DNA of 59,844 bases from an uncultured Agathobacter sp. (GTDB lineage Bacteria > Bacillota > Clostridia > Lachnospirales > Lachnospiraceae), in assembly GCA_944381555.1 (NCBI GenBank), contig CALWLL010000045.1, positions 1-59,844 on the forward strand. The letters run 5' to 3'. Below the pieces are notes generated by a model. That model worked only from the letters and a program-made list of their open reading frames with translations. It had not been told where the DNA came from and made no database searches. Below, piece by piece: positions 34,963-43,800 of the stretch. The first letter of the stretch is position 1. Every line of letters starts with the position of its first letter. Made by a program: the position numbers and the translations under genes.

Positions 34963-35637
34963 ATGACGGATGATTTCAAACCGAACATGAATGCATACCT
35001 TCCTTTACGGGATGTGGTATTCAACACATTAAGAGAAGCAATATTAAGAGGAGATTTACAGCCGGGAGAGCGTCTGATGGAGCTTCAGCTTGCATCAAAG
35101 CTTGGCGTAAGCCGTACGCCAATCCGGGAAGCCATCCGAATGTTAGAGCAGGAGGGGCTTGCAGTTACTATGCCAAGAAAAGGGGCGGAAGTAGCGAAGA
35201 TGACATTAAAGGCTATGGAGGACGTGCTGGAAATCAGAGGCGCATTAGATGAATTTGCATCGCAGCTTGCCTGTGAAAGAATCACAGAAGAACAGCTTGT
35301 GCGTCTGGAGGCGCGCAAACAGGATTTTGAAGCCAGCTTAAAAACAGGAGATGTAAAGCTGATTGCAGAGGCTGATGTGAATTTCCATGATGTCATTTAT
35401 GAGGCAACCGGAAATCCGAAGCTGGTTAGTCTTCTTAACAATCTGCGCGAGCAGATTTACCGCTATCGTGTGGAATATATTAAAAAGGCGGAGAATCATC
35501 CGATCCTGATTAAGGAGCACGAGGCAATTTATCAGTCTCTTCTTAAAAGAGATGAGAAGGAGGCAAGGCTTTCCATACGTGAGCATGTGGAAAATCAGGC
35601 GACCGCTGTCAAAGAAGTTATTGTAAGACAGGAATAG
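34963..35637 (+). CDS. GntR family transcriptional regulator with FCD domain
   Basis: This 224-residue protein has an N-terminal winged helix (about 12-80) with LGVSRTPIREAIRMLEQEG, the GntR signature, then an all-helical FCD ligand domain. FCD members bind a metal and a small carboxylic acid through Asp and three His residues; candidates here are in FHDVIYEATGN, KEHEAI and REHVENQA. The effector is unknown. Co-transcription with ispE and a palindrome at the promoter suggest that it regulates this operon. AGGGTGAGGG precedes ATG. A terminator and a dispersed repeat follow. Confidence 0.9.
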   Translation: MTDDFKPNMNAYLPLRDVVFNTLREAILRGDLQPGERLMELQLASKLGVSRTPIREAIRMLEQEGLAVTMPRKGAEVAKMTLKAMEDVLEIRGALDEFASQLACERITEEQLVRLEARKQDFEASLKTGDVKLIAEADVNFHDVIYEATGNPKLVSLLNNLREQIYRYRVEYIKKAENHPILIKEHEAIYQSLLKRDEKEARLSIREHVENQATAVKEVIVRQE

Positions 35638-35660
35638 CAGGAAAAATAAATACGCATAAT

Positions 35661-35697
35661 AAGAGCATCTTAGGAAACCCTAAGGTGTTCTTTTTTA
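35661..35697 (+). terminator. Terminator of the ispE-gntR operon
   Basis: AGAGCATCTTAGG and CCTAAGGTGTTCT form a 13-bp stem with two G-U pairs around AAAC, followed by six T. The dispersed repeat begins directly at its end. Confidence 0.85.
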
Positions 35698-35864
35698 TAT
35701 CATAGGAAAGAACGTGATACATTAACGTGTGAAAGAAATTTGCTTTCCTATGATATAAAAAACGCTCCGCGAAGGATGCGCACCTCACGGAAAGGAAATA
35801 ATCGCTTTGCGATACCGCTCGGGCGTGAAAGTGTGCGTCAAGCGCACACTTTGTTCTATCATAG
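35697..35864 (+). repeat. Dispersed palindromic repeat, full copy (168 bp)
   Basis: The element starts ATATCATAGGAAAG (35697-35710), whose perfect complement lies at 35743-35756. A GC-rich middle (CGCTCCGCGAAGG) follows, then a 10-bp hairpin AAAGTGTGCG/CGCACACTTT (35828-35852). It ends with TATCATAG (35857-35864), a direct copy of its first bases. The first 122 bases match 1-124 in reverse. It lies between the gntR terminator and gerA and encodes nothing convincing. Its size and terminal repeats suggest a small non-autonomous mobile or REP-like element. Confidence 0.85.
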
Positions 35865-35901
35865 AAAAATGCAATCAATATATTTTATCCGGGGAGAAGG
35901 A

Positions 35902-37392
35902 ATGAACGAAAAGAAGCAGCCCATTACAATCAATATTGCGGAAAATGAAGCCGGGATGCGGCGGGTATTTTCCCACTGTGATGATTTGAAAATCCGCAAA
36001 ATGTCTGTAGGCGCAAACCAGAAAGTGCAGTGCCTTATCTGTCATATTGAGGTCAACATGGACAACATGATGCTCATAGCGCTTGGGCGGCTTTTGTCCT
36101 ATCTGGAGAATATACCCAAAGAACAGATTGGCTTTGAGGTAAAAAATAATGCTTTTGGCCTTTCAGACGCTACGCCGTTTTCTTATATCGAAGACGCGGC
36201 TGCGGCACTTTTATCAGGGGACGCCATTCTGTTTGTCGATGGCGCGGATGTGGCGCTTAAGATTCCTGCAAAGGGCTATCCGAACATGGGGGTCGGAGAG
36301 TCCGACACCGAGAAGGTGGTCCGGGGCTCTAATGAGAGCTTTACGGAATCAGAAAAGGCAAATACCGCTTTAATCCGTAGAAGGGTCAGAAGTACCCGTC
36401 TTAAGGTAAAGGAATTTAAAGTAGGAATCCGCTCGCATACCAATGTGGCGATTGTGTATATCGAGGATTTGGCAGACCCTGAACTTGTGGAAGAAATCTA
36501 TGAACGTCTGACCGCATATGAGATTGACGGAGTATTAGACAGCGGCGTTATGGAGCAGCTTACAGAAGAAAACTGGGCTTCGCCGTTTCCGCAGATGCAG
36601 TCTACCAGAAGACCGGACAGGGCGGCGATGTCGGTTTTGGATGGAAAAGTAGTAGTACTTGTGGATAATTCACCTTTGGCGCTTTTGCTTCCGGCGGATG
36701 TCAATTCTTTTTTGAAAACAACAGACGACTATTATAATCGTTTTCATATGGCAACCTTTGCAAGAATCATCCGTTATGTGTCGGCATTTTTTGCGCTGAC
36801 GCTGCCCGGGTTGTATCTTGCGGTGACAAATTTTCATACGCAGATACTGCCGACGCCGTTGTTGTTATCCTTCTGGCAGGCGCGGATGGGAGTGCCTTTT
36901 CCGGCAGCGTTAGAGGTGCTTCTGATGGAACTGTCCTTTGAACTTTTGAGAGAGGCAGGGGTAAGACTTCCGGGAGCTATGGGGAATACGATTGGCATTG
37001 TTGGAGGTCTTATTATCGGGCAGGCGGCAGTAGATGCCAATCTGGTAAGTCCGATTGTGGTTATTGTAGTCGCATTTACGGCATTATGTTCGTTTGCCAT
37101 TCCAAATGAAGAGTTTGCTTTTTCGTTCCGGATACTGAAGTTTGTAATTATCGGATTATCGGCTTGGCTGGGGTTTTTTGGATTTCTGATTGGAGTATTC
37201 GGCGTGCTGGTGCATATGGCAGGCTTGAAAAGTTTTCATACACCATATCTTACCCCATACGTTAGTCCGGGCTTGAATGGGTATCAGGATGAAAAGGATG
37301 CCATAGTACGTTTTCCGCTCCGTATGATTTGGAAGAGACCGATTTATGCAAACCGATACGAAAGAACCAGATTAAAAAAGAAAGAAAAGTAA
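35902..37392 (+). CDS. gerA: Spore germination protein GerA (germinant receptor A subunit)
   Basis: This 496-residue protein has a soluble N-terminal half (1-270) and a membrane half with about five helices. GerA-family marks include VGIRSHTNVAIVYIEDLAD, STRRPDRAAMSVLDGKVVVLVDNSP and REAGVRLPGAMGNTIGIVGGL (partial). It forms the A subunit of a germinant receptor in the spore inner membrane. ATG follows GGGGAGAAGGA; an ORF extension into the repeat upstream is not credible. The B gene starts 2 nt after its stop. Confidence 0.94.
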   Translation: MNEKKQPITINIAENEAGMRRVFSHCDDLKIRKMSVGANQKVQCLICHIEVNMDNMMLIALGRLLSYLENIPKEQIGFEVKNNAFGLSDATPFSYIEDAAAALLSGDAILFVDGADVALKIPAKGYPNMGVGESDTEKVVRGSNESFTESEKANTALIRRRVRSTRLKVKEFKVGIRSHTNVAIVYIEDLADPELVEEIYERLTAYEIDGVLDSGVMEQLTEENWASPFPQMQSTRRPDRAAMSVLDGKVVVLVDNSPLALLLPADVNSFLKTTDDYYNRFHMATFARIIRYVSAFFALTLPGLYLAVTNFHTQILPTPLLLSFWQARMGVPFPAALEVLLMELSFELLREAGVRLPGAMGNTIGIVGGLIIGQAAVDANLVSPIVVIVVAFTALCSFAIPNEEFAFSFRILKFVIIGLSAWLGFFGFLIGVFGVLVHMAGLKSFHTPYLTPYVSPGLNGYQDEKDAIVRFPLRMIWKRPIYANRYERTRLKKKEK

Positions 37393-37393
37393 T

Positions 37394-38488
37394 ATGTATG
37401 TAGATAATGGAAAAATATCAGGCCGACAGACCTTTCGGCTATATGTATTTGATTTGATGGGGATTGCCACTTTGCTTTTGCCGCCTTATCTGGCGAGACT
37501 ATGCGGCTGCGACGGGATATGGGCGATTATAATCGGAAGCGGGACGGGCTTTGTCTATCTTCTTTATCTGGGATGGATTATGAAGAAGATGGGGCAGGAT
37601 ATGCTGGCATATCTAAAGGAGCAGAAAAGCAGATGGATAAGGTATCCGGTTTTGAGCCTTGTGGGAATCCACAGCCTTATTACGGCAGGATTTTGTGCCT
37701 GTGTATTTACCAGACTAATGCAGCACAGTCTGATCCGCGAAGTATCTTATGAAGTAATTCTTCTGGTAATTGTGGTTGTGGCGGCATATGCAGTCAGCGG
37801 AGGCCTTGAATGCCGTGCCAGAGTATATGAGGTACTGTTCTGGTTTGTGCTGATTCCCTATGTGGGAATGATGCTTGCGTCCCTGCGAAACTTTGAAACC
37901 GCCTATGCAGCTAGTTTTTTTACTGCCGAAACCGGTAATCTGCTAAAGGGCATCTATCTGGTGTTTCTGCTTGTGACGCCACTGTTTTTTTCGCTGTTTC
38001 TGATTCATGAAAAGGGAAAGAAATACGGCAGCATGATAAAAAGCGTAGCGGGAGCGCTGCTTCTTACGGCGATTATATTGTTGGGAAGTTATATCTTGCT
38101 GATTGGGAATTTTGGTGCTAATTCCTTGAAAACCATGCGTTTTCCGGTCGTAACGCTGATGAGTACCATACAGTTTGAAGGAAATTTTTTAAAAAGAATG
38201 GATGCGCTTATGGTGGCAGTATGGTTTTTTACGCTGTTTGCGTTATTGAATCTGCACTTGCACTATGGTGTTAAAATGGGGAGAGAATTGTGGAAAAAGT
38301 ACGAAAAGGCACGCATATATAAGGGCTGCACACTTTTTGTACCGGCAGCGCTGGTTTGCGCAGTTGCATACGGCATGGAATATTGGGAAGGCGGGCTGGA
38401 CCTTTTTCTAAAATATTACAGTTATGTGGCAATGCCTCTTATGGTGATTGGACCGGGATTACTTCTGATTGGAGGGAAAAAAGCATGA
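37394..38488 (+). CDS. gerB: Spore germination protein GerB (endospore permease)
   Basis: This 364-residue integral membrane protein has about ten hydrophobic helices and the amino acid/polyamine-organocation fold of spore permeases, starting with GKISGRQTFRLYVFDLMG. In germinant receptors, the B subunit binds the small-molecule germinant. It starts 2 nt after gerA with no separate ribosome binding site and overlaps gerC by 4 nt (ATGA), so the three are translationally coupled. Confidence 0.9.
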   Translation: MYVDNGKISGRQTFRLYVFDLMGIATLLLPPYLARLCGCDGIWAIIIGSGTGFVYLLYLGWIMKKMGQDMLAYLKEQKSRWIRYPVLSLVGIHSLITAGFCACVFTRLMQHSLIREVSYEVILLVIVVVAAYAVSGGLECRARVYEVLFWFVLIPYVGMMLASLRNFETAYAASFFTAETGNLLKGIYLVFLLVTPLFFSLFLIHEKGKKYGSMIKSVAGALLLTAIILLGSYILLIGNFGANSLKTMRFPVVTLMSTIQFEGNFLKRMDALMVAVWFFTLFALLNLHLHYGVKMGRELWKKYEKARIYKGCTLFVPAALVCAVAYGMEYWEGGLDLFLKYYSYVAMPLMVIGPGLLLIGGKKA

Positions 38489-39150
38489 AAAAGAGCATAA
38501 AGAAGGGGCTTTGCATGGTGCTGCTTGGAAGCTGCCTTTTGCAGCTTACAGCATGTGCGAAGACAGAATTAGAGGAGCGGTGTTATCCGCTTCTTGCAGT
38601 AGTAGATTATGATGAAGATGCAAATCAGGTAAGTTTTTGCGCAGGTTTTCCGCGAGCAGATAATTCCGGCGGCAGTACGGGACAGACTGCGGAACTACAG
38701 GTGTCTACTGCCAGTGAGAAAACCTTTGAAACAAGTAAGGCAGAGTATGAGAAAAATCTCAACAAGGTGCCGGATTATAACCATATAAAGGTTCTGGTAC
38801 TGGGGGAGGATTTTGTAGAAAACGAACAGGCATATGAGGATATGCTGGATCATCTTTCTTTGACAGAGGAATTTCCGCGAAATACCTATGTGTGCATGGT
38901 AGAAGATGTGGAGGAGCTTTTGGAGATTGACAAGAATCTGCCGCAGGATCTTGGCACCTATCTGGAGGAATACTTAGGAAACCACGAAGAAAAGAAAAAC
39001 CGTATGCTTACCTTAGGTGATTTGATCGATGAGAAAGAAAATAAAACGCTTGTACTTTATGCGCCTTATTTAATACCGGAGGAAACTTATGTGGAATGGG
39101 GAGGTTATTATGCAATTGGCGCAGGAATGCCGCCGATAGATTTTGAATAA
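38485..39150 (+). CDS. gerC: Short Ger(x)C-type germination lipoprotein
   Basis: This 221-residue lipoprotein has a signal segment ending in LQLTACAK, the lipobox with Cys at about residue 24. Position, overlap with gerB and the N-terminal pattern (YPLLAVVDYDEDANQVSF, then NHIKVLVLGEDF) fit the first domain of Ger(x)C. Normal GerC proteins are about 350-400 residues with three domains; this one stops after roughly the first one to two. The stop is followed by AT-rich DNA without further homology, so it looks like a genuinely short form or an old truncation. GGAGGG precedes ATG. Confidence 0.82.
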   Translation: MKKSIKKGLCMVLLGSCLLQLTACAKTELEERCYPLLAVVDYDEDANQVSFCAGFPRADNSGGSTGQTAELQVSTASEKTFETSKAEYEKNLNKVPDYNHIKVLVLGEDFVENEQAYEDMLDHLSLTEEFPRNTYVCMVEDVEELLEIDKNLPQDLGTYLEEYLGNHEEKKNRMLTLGDLIDEKENKTLVLYAPYLIPEETYVEWGGYYAIGAGMPPIDFE

Positions 39151-39203
39151 ATATTTTCAATAAAAAATTTTGAAAATAAAAATTTTGAATAAGAAAGAAA
39201 AAA

Positions 39204-39247
39204 CATGACCAGACTTCTGATATAACAAATCGGAGGTCAAGGTCATG
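39204..39247 (+). promoter_or_regulatory. Hairpin covering the spoIIR ribosome binding site and start
   Basis: CATGACC (39204-39210) pairs with GGTCATG (39241-39247, containing the start codon), and GACTTCTGA (39212-39220) pairs with TCGGAGGTC (39230-39238, containing the ribosome binding site) with two G-U pairs. This makes 16 bp with a 1-by-2 internal loop and a 9-nt loop. If the transcript begins upstream of 39204, it would hide both translation signals. The transcript start is not known. Confidence 0.55.
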
Positions 39248-39856
39248 AAAAAATACTTTTTTAAAATAGCGGGGGCAGCAGTAATTTTCTTATACATATG
39301 GATTGTGGTACTGGGTAACGACCCTTTGCAGCCGGCAATTGCATCGAAAATACTTCGTTTTCATGTGCTGGCAAACAGCGACAGCAAGGAGGATCAGGCA
39401 ATAAAGGAAGTGGTCCGGGATGCGGTAGGTACATATATGCAGCCTTTATTAGAGGAAGCGGACAGTTTAGAAAAAACCAAACAGATTGTAAATGATAACC
39501 TCGGAGTGATTATTGAGATTGCCAAAACAACCTTAGAGGAGCATGGATATGATTATGATGTAGATGCCTGCATTACAAAGACGGATTTCCCGGAAAAAGA
39601 GTATGGCTCCTATACGTTTCCGAGAGGAAAATATGAAGCGCTCCAGATTACCATAGGCGAAGGAAAAGGCCAGAACTGGTGGTGCGTATTATATCCGAAT
39701 ATGTGCTTTAAGGGCACAGTCTATGAAGTGGTAGAGGAGGATGCCGGAGAAGCGCTGCGCGAGGTTTTAAGTCCTTGGGAGTATGCGGATGTATTTGAAT
39801 CAGAGGACGTGAAGCTTCGTTTCAAATTCCTTGAATATTTCGGGGAAAGAGGGTAG
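39245..39856 (+). CDS. spoIIR: Stage II sporulation protein R
   Basis: This 203-residue protein has an N-terminal membrane or signal helix (5-25), then LRFHVLANSDSKEDQAIKE and later NWWCVLYPNMCF, which are hallmarks of SpoIIR. In sporulation, it is made in the forespore under sigma-F, exported to the intermembrane space and triggers SpoIIGA to activate sigma-E in the mother cell. It follows the germination operon by 94 nt of AT-rich sequence. Its ribosome binding site and start codon lie within a strong hairpin. Confidence 0.93.
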   Translation: MKKYFFKIAGAAVIFLYIWIVVLGNDPLQPAIASKILRFHVLANSDSKEDQAIKEVVRDAVGTYMQPLLEEADSLEKTKQIVNDNLGVIIEIAKTTLEEHGYDYDVDACITKTDFPEKEYGSYTFPRGKYEALQITIGEGKGQNWWCVLYPNMCFKGTVYEVVEEDAGEALREVLSPWEYADVFESEDVKLRFKFLEYFGERG

Positions 39857-39915
39857 AATATCTTAAAGGAATATAAGTGCGCAAGAGGCAGGATATAAGG
39901 TACAAGGAGAAGAGG

Positions 39916-40362
39916 ATGACCAAGGAAGTAATTATTACAATTTCTGGACTACAGGCAGGACCGGATACAGACGGTGAGCCGATTGAAATGATTACCACAG
40001 GCGAATATTTTTACAAAAATAATAAGCATTATATTTTATACGAAGAGGTAATGGAAGGTGAAACGGCTGCCAATAAGAATCGTATTAAGATTGCGCCGGG
40101 CAGCATGGAGCTGACGAAAAGCGGACTGGTAAGCGTATATATGTTATTTGAGGAAAATAAAAAGAAAATGACGCATTATCATACTCCGTTTGGAACCCTG
40201 CTTATGGGTATCGAGACAAAGAAAGTAGATATTACGGAAACAGAGAATGAAATCAAGGTTGCTGTAGAATATCTACTAGAAATCAATGAGGAACATGCTG
40301 CAGACTGTAACATCAGGATAACAGTTAAACCGAAGGGTGCGGGGGATTTCAGGCTGGTGTAA
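39916..40362 (+). CDS. DUF1934 (YwiB-like) beta-barrel protein
   Basis: This 148-residue protein fits the DUF1934/YwiB family, a calycin-like beta-barrel: VIITISGLQ at the start, GEYFYKNNKHYILYEE, NRIKIAPGSMEL, HYHTPFGTLLMGI and VEYLLEINEE. No function is settled for the family. ATG at 39916 follows AAGGAGAAGAGG; an earlier GTG at 39877 lacks a good site. It ends at a terminator shared with the convergent gene. Confidence 0.88.
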   Translation: MTKEVIITISGLQAGPDTDGEPIEMITTGEYFYKNNKHYILYEEVMEGETAANKNRIKIAPGSMELTKSGLVSVYMLFEENKKKMTHYHTPFGTLLMGIETKKVDITETENEIKVAVEYLLEINEEHAADCNIRITVKPKGAGDFRLV

Positions 40363-40366
40363 CAAA

Positions 40367-40391
40367 GAGGCTGTCTAGTTCAGACAGCCCC
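40367..40391. terminator. Bidirectional terminator between convergent genes
   Basis: GGCTGTCT (40369-40376) and AGACAGCC (40382-40389) form an 8-bp stem around AGTTC, with weak A and T tracts on both sides. Confidence 0.75.
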
Positions 40392-40402
40392 TTATCATAT
40401 AT

Positions 40403-40906
40403 TTATTTTTTAGACTTGTGTTCTTTTTTTCCTGCTTCAGCTTCTGCGGATAATTTTTTGTATTTTTCCTGTATACGAGCACGCAGGCTCTTCTTTTCTT
40501 CCGGCTTTTCTAAAGTTCCGCGAAGGCCCTTAACACTCGTAATATAAAGTCCGCTTACAGTAGCTTTTACTTCTTTTTTTACAGGAATATCGGCAAAAAC
40601 AGATTCATCCGCAATTAAAGACATAACCTTTGGTCCAACCTTTGCTTTAACGATTGGAAGTTTGGTCCAGCGCATATACTTCGGCGTCTGGTCAATAACC
40701 TGCTGCGGAAGACCGGAATCTTTGATTTTCATTTTCTTCTTGTCAATAATCAGCATAGATACGGTCTGGGCAACTGCCGCCATCTGGGCGTCCTGCTCTT
40801 CTTTTCGTTTCTGTGCTTTCTTGCCCAAAAAATACAGTGCAACTGCTGCGGCTATAAGAACAATAACAATCACAAGTAAAACGATTGACAATGGATTGTC
40901 GAACAT
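40403..40906 (-). CDS. Hypothetical single-pass membrane protein
   Basis: This 167-residue protein has one N-terminal helix (about 7-27, IVLLVIVIVLIAAAVALYFL), then a basic linker with KKAQKRKEEQ. A soluble region follows with MLIIDKKKMKIKDSGLPQQV and VKAKVGPKVMSLIADESVF, and a Lys/Glu-rich tail ends KKEHKSKK. The topology suggests a cytoplasmic domain anchored in the membrane. I do not recognise a named family, and no catalytic motif is visible. AAGGAGGATAAATT precedes ATG on the minus strand. Confidence 0.75.
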   Translation of the reverse strand: MFDNPLSIVLLVIVIVLIAAAVALYFLGKKAQKRKEEQDAQMAAVAQTVSMLIIDKKKMKIKDSGLPQQVIDQTPKYMRWTKLPIVKAKVGPKVMSLIADESVFADIPVKKEVKATVSGLYITSVKGLRGTLEKPEEKKSLRARIQEKYKKLSAEAEAGKKEHKSKK

Positions 40907-40986
40907 AATTTATCCTCCTTGAATATCATTAACGAATATTTTAACAAAAAGACCTGAAAAAATCAATGCGAATATGCGTTATATAT

Positions 40987-41015
40987 TTGTAATTTTGAGA
41001 AAACTATGGTATTAT
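40987..41015 (+). promoter_or_regulatory. Promoter of the trigger-factor-like lipoprotein gene
   Basis: TTGTAA (40987-40992), a 17-nt spacer and TATTAT (41010-41015) lie 48 nt before the start codon. Confidence 0.6.
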
Positions 41016-41062
41016 TTATAAATTCGGAACAAAAATAGTATTTTATCAGGAGAAAAGGATTT

Positions 41063-42175
41063 ATGAAAAAGAAAATAGTGGCTGCATTACTTTGTGTAGC
41101 AATACTTGTGTCTGTATGTGCATGCGGCAATGGCGAAGGCGACACAGAAAAAAACAGCGAAAAAACACCGGCGACACCGCCGACACTTACTTCACTTGCA
41201 GCGTTTGATGACTTAAAGGAAGTATTGAAGGGTGATTATGAAATCACAGAGGAAGCAATAGCAGATTATTTTACCAGTATACTCTGTGCAAAGGATGCAG
41301 GACTGATTGAAGTAACAGACCGCGATACCGTACAGGAAGGCGACATAGTACAGGTTGACTACACCGGATATCTGGATGACGAGGCTTTTGATGGCGGCGA
41401 GGCAGATAATCAGATTATTGATGTGTCCGGAAACTGTGCATTTGATGAAGCAACAGGCTCTACAGGCAATACTTATATTGATGATTTCTCGGACGGACTG
41501 ATTGGCGCTAAGGTAAAAACGCCTGTAAAGCATAATGTTACGTTTCCTACTAATTACTCAAATACAGATTTGGCAGGAAAGGAAACAACCTTTGAGTTTA
41601 ACGTAGATAAAATCTATATCAAAGCAACGCCGGATACGGTAACAGATGAATATGTTGCAAAGCATTTAGGCGAAGACGGCTATACAACGATAGATGCGCT
41701 TGTAACATATTCCAAAGAAGAATTAGCCGTTTCTATGGTTATGGGATATGTAATTGATGAAAGCAAATTAGACATCTCAGAAGAGTACTTAAATGAACGT
41801 CTGGCTTTATATGAAGAATTTATTGCAGAAACAAGCGGCACAAGCGATATCAGTACAATTGTATATTACAGCTATGGCATGACATTAGAACAAATAAGAC
41901 CATACTGGCTTGCGTGGATTAAGTCACAGGTAACGGCAGAAGTAGTATTTGCAGAAATTGTTAAGAGCAAGAATTTATCTACGGATGAGAAGGAACTGGA
42001 AGAGTTTGTGGAAGACGTATTAGATGAAAACAGCTCATTTGAAAGTGAAGAGGATGTGTATAATGCAGTAAGTTATGGCAGTCCTGAAACAGGCAGGACT
42101 TATATCTTACATGAATTTGCAGTAAAAGAGTATATTTTAGAGCAGTACCGCACATTACAGACAGCAACGGAATAA
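41063..42175 (+). CDS. Trigger-factor-like FKBP-domain lipoprotein
   Basis: This 370-residue protein has a signal peptide with a lipobox at VCAC (Cys about 21), then a Thr/Pro-rich linker. An FKBP-type domain (about 80-190) with [31 protein letters not shown] and FEFNVDKI follows, then a helical C-terminal region like the trigger-factor cradle. It resembles trigger factor without the ribosome-binding domain, moved to the outer face of the membrane. The likely role is folding of secreted proteins, like PrsA. AGGAGAAAAGG precedes ATG. It lies 25 nt before asnS. Confidence 0.85.
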   Translation: MKKKIVAALLCVAILVSVCACGNGEGDTEKNSEKTPATPPTLTSLAAFDDLKEVLKGDYEITEEAIADYFTSILCAKDAGLIEVTDRDTVQEGDIVQVDYTGYLDDEAFDGGEADNQIIDVSGNCAFDEATGSTGNTYIDDFSDGLIGAKVKTPVKHNVTFPTNYSNTDLAGKETTFEFNVDKIYIKATPDTVTDEYVAKHLGEDGYTTIDALVTYSKEELAVSMVMGYVIDESKLDISEEYLNERLALYEEFIAETSGTSDISTIVYYSYGMTLEQIRPYWLAWIKSQVTAEVVFAEIVKSKNLSTDEKELEEFVEDVLDENSSFESEEDVYNAVSYGSPETGRTYILHEFAVKEYILEQYRTLQTATE

Positions 42176-42200
42176 TCTTGAAATAAAGGAGATTAAGAAA

Positions 42201-43592
42201 ATGGAATTAGTAAACATCAGGGATATTTTTCGCAATCGGGCAAAGTATGAGAACACAAAGGTAACTATCGGAGGATGGGTCAGAAGCAACCGCAGTTCTA
42301 AGAATTTTGGCTTCCTTGTAATGAATGATGGTACTTTCTTTGAACCAATTCAGGTAGTGTATTCGGACAAATTGAATAATTTTGCCGAAATCGAAAAAAC
42401 GAATGTTGGCGCGGCTCTTATTGTAACCGGACAGCTTGTTCCGACCCCGGATGCAAAACAGCCATTTGAAATTCAGGCGGAAGATGTAGCAGTGGAGGGT
42501 GCGTCTACGCCGGACTACCCGCTTCAGAAAAAACGCCATACTTTTGAATATTTGAGAACAATTTCTCATTTAAGAGCAAGAACAAACACATTTGAAGCAG
42601 TATTTCGTGTGCGTTCCTTATGTGCATATGCAATCCATAAGTTCTTTCAGGAAAGAGATTTCGTATATGTTCATACACCACTGATAACAGGAAGCGATTG
42701 TGAAGGCGCCGGAGAAATGTTTCAGGTAACAACATTGGATTTAAACAATGTTCCAATACTTCCGGACGGAAAAGTGGATTTCTCACAGGACTTCTTCAAT
42801 AAGCCAACAAACCTTACGGTTTCCGGACAGTTAAATGGCGAAACGTATGCGATGGCATTTAAGAATATCTATACTTTTGGGCCAACCTTCCGTGCAGAAA
42901 ATTCAAACACAACACGTCATGCCGCAGAATTCTGGATGATTGAGCCGGAAATCGCTTTTGCAGATTTGGAAGATAATATGATGCTTGCGGAGAGTATGCT
43001 CAAATATATCATTAACTATGTTTTAGAAAATGCTCCGGAAGAAATGGCGTTTTTCAACAGCTTCGTAGACAAGGGACTCTTAGAACGTCTTGAGAATGTA
43101 GTAAACAGCGATTTTGCAAGAGTAACTTATACAGAAGCTATCGATATTCTTTCTAAGAATAACGATAATTTTGATTACAAAGTGTCGTGGGGCTGTGACT
43201 TACAGACAGAGCACGAAAGATACTTAACGGAGGAAGTGTTTAAGCGCCCGGTCTTTGTTACGGATTATCCAAAGGATATCAAGGCATTCTACATGAAGCT
43301 TAACGAAGACGGAAAAACAGTAGCGGCAGTTGACTGTCTGGTACCGGGAATCGGTGAGATTATTGGTGGAAGCCAGCGTGAAGATGACTACGACAAGCTG
43401 CTTGCAAGAATCAAAGAAATGGGACTCAATGAAGAAGACTATGGCTTCTACCTTGACCTTCGCAAATATGGTTCGGCAAGACATGCAGGCTTTGGTCTTG
43501 GGTTTGAGCGTTGCGTCATGTATTTAACAGGTATGAGTAATATCCGTGATGTAATCCCATTCCCAAGAACAGTAAATAACTGCGATTTATAG
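42201..43592 (+). CDS. asnS: Asparaginyl-tRNA synthetase
   Basis: This 463-residue class IIb synthetase has an N-terminal OB-fold anticodon-binding domain (about 15-105, with [11 protein letters not shown]). Its catalytic domain has motif 2 [19 protein letters not shown] and motif 3 [15 protein letters not shown]. The AENSNT segment marks asparagine rather than aspartate. It charges tRNA-Asn. AAAGGAGATTAAG precedes ATG, and a terminator follows. Confidence 0.96.
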   Translation: MELVNIRDIFRNRAKYENTKVTIGGWVRSNRSSKNFGFLVMNDGTFFEPIQVVYSDKLNNFAEIEKTNVGAALIVTGQLVPTPDAKQPFEIQAEDVAVEGASTPDYPLQKKRHTFEYLRTISHLRARTNTFEAVFRVRSLCAYAIHKFFQERDFVYVHTPLITGSDCEGAGEMFQVTTLDLNNVPILPDGKVDFSQDFFNKPTNLTVSGQLNGETYAMAFKNIYTFGPTFRAENSNTTRHAAEFWMIEPEIAFADLEDNMMLAESMLKYIINYVLENAPEEMAFFNSFVDKGLLERLENVVNSDFARVTYTEAIDILSKNNDNFDYKVSWGCDLQTEHERYLTEEVFKRPVFVTDYPKDIKAFYMKLNEDGKTVAAVDCLVPGIGEIIGGSQREDDYDKLLARIKEMGLNEEDYGFYLDLRKYGSARHAGFGLGFERCVMYLTGMSNIRDVIPFPRTVNNCDL

Positions 43593-43611
43593 GAAAGTAT
43601 AAAAGTATAAG

Positions 43612-43649
43612 AAAAGTGCTGTGCAGACGAGCTTGCGCAGTGCTTTTTT
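43612..43649 (+). terminator. Terminator after asnS
   Basis: AAGTGCTGTGC and GCGCAGTGCTT form an 11-bp stem with two G-U pairs and a 10-nt loop, followed by six T. Confidence 0.85.
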
Positions 43650-43672
43650 GTATCTAAAAAAGAACATCCAAT

Positions 43673-43690
43673 GTGTTAGAAATTTAACAG
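43673..43690 (+). promoter_or_regulatory. Rex-like operator upstream of the pfl operon
   Basis: GTGTTAGAAATTTAACAG is a near-palindrome that matches the clostridial Rex pattern TTGTTAANNNNTTAACAA at 11 of 14 fixed bases. It lies just upstream of the -35. Rex is a redox-sensing repressor that responds to the NADH/NAD ratio and often controls fermentation genes, including pyruvate formate-lyase. Confidence 0.55.
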
Positions 43691-43697
43691 GAATACA

Positions 43698-43726
43698 TTG
43701 ACACTAAACACGGAAAACTGTAATAT
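43698..43726 (+). promoter_or_regulatory. Promoter of the pfl operon
   Basis: A perfect TTGACA (43698-43703), a 17-nt spacer and TAATAT (43721-43726) lie about 75 nt before the start codon, giving a short leader. Confidence 0.75.
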
Positions 43727-43800
43727 AAAGTCAGTATCAGGACAGTTAGATGCAACTAATTGTTTTAGAAATAATATATATACTGAAAGGAGAATATGTA

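Noticed and set aside
35740-35901. In-frame N-terminal extension of GerA through the dispersed repeat
   Set aside because: The extension is translated repeat DNA, while a good ribosome binding site and the normal GerA start are at 35902.
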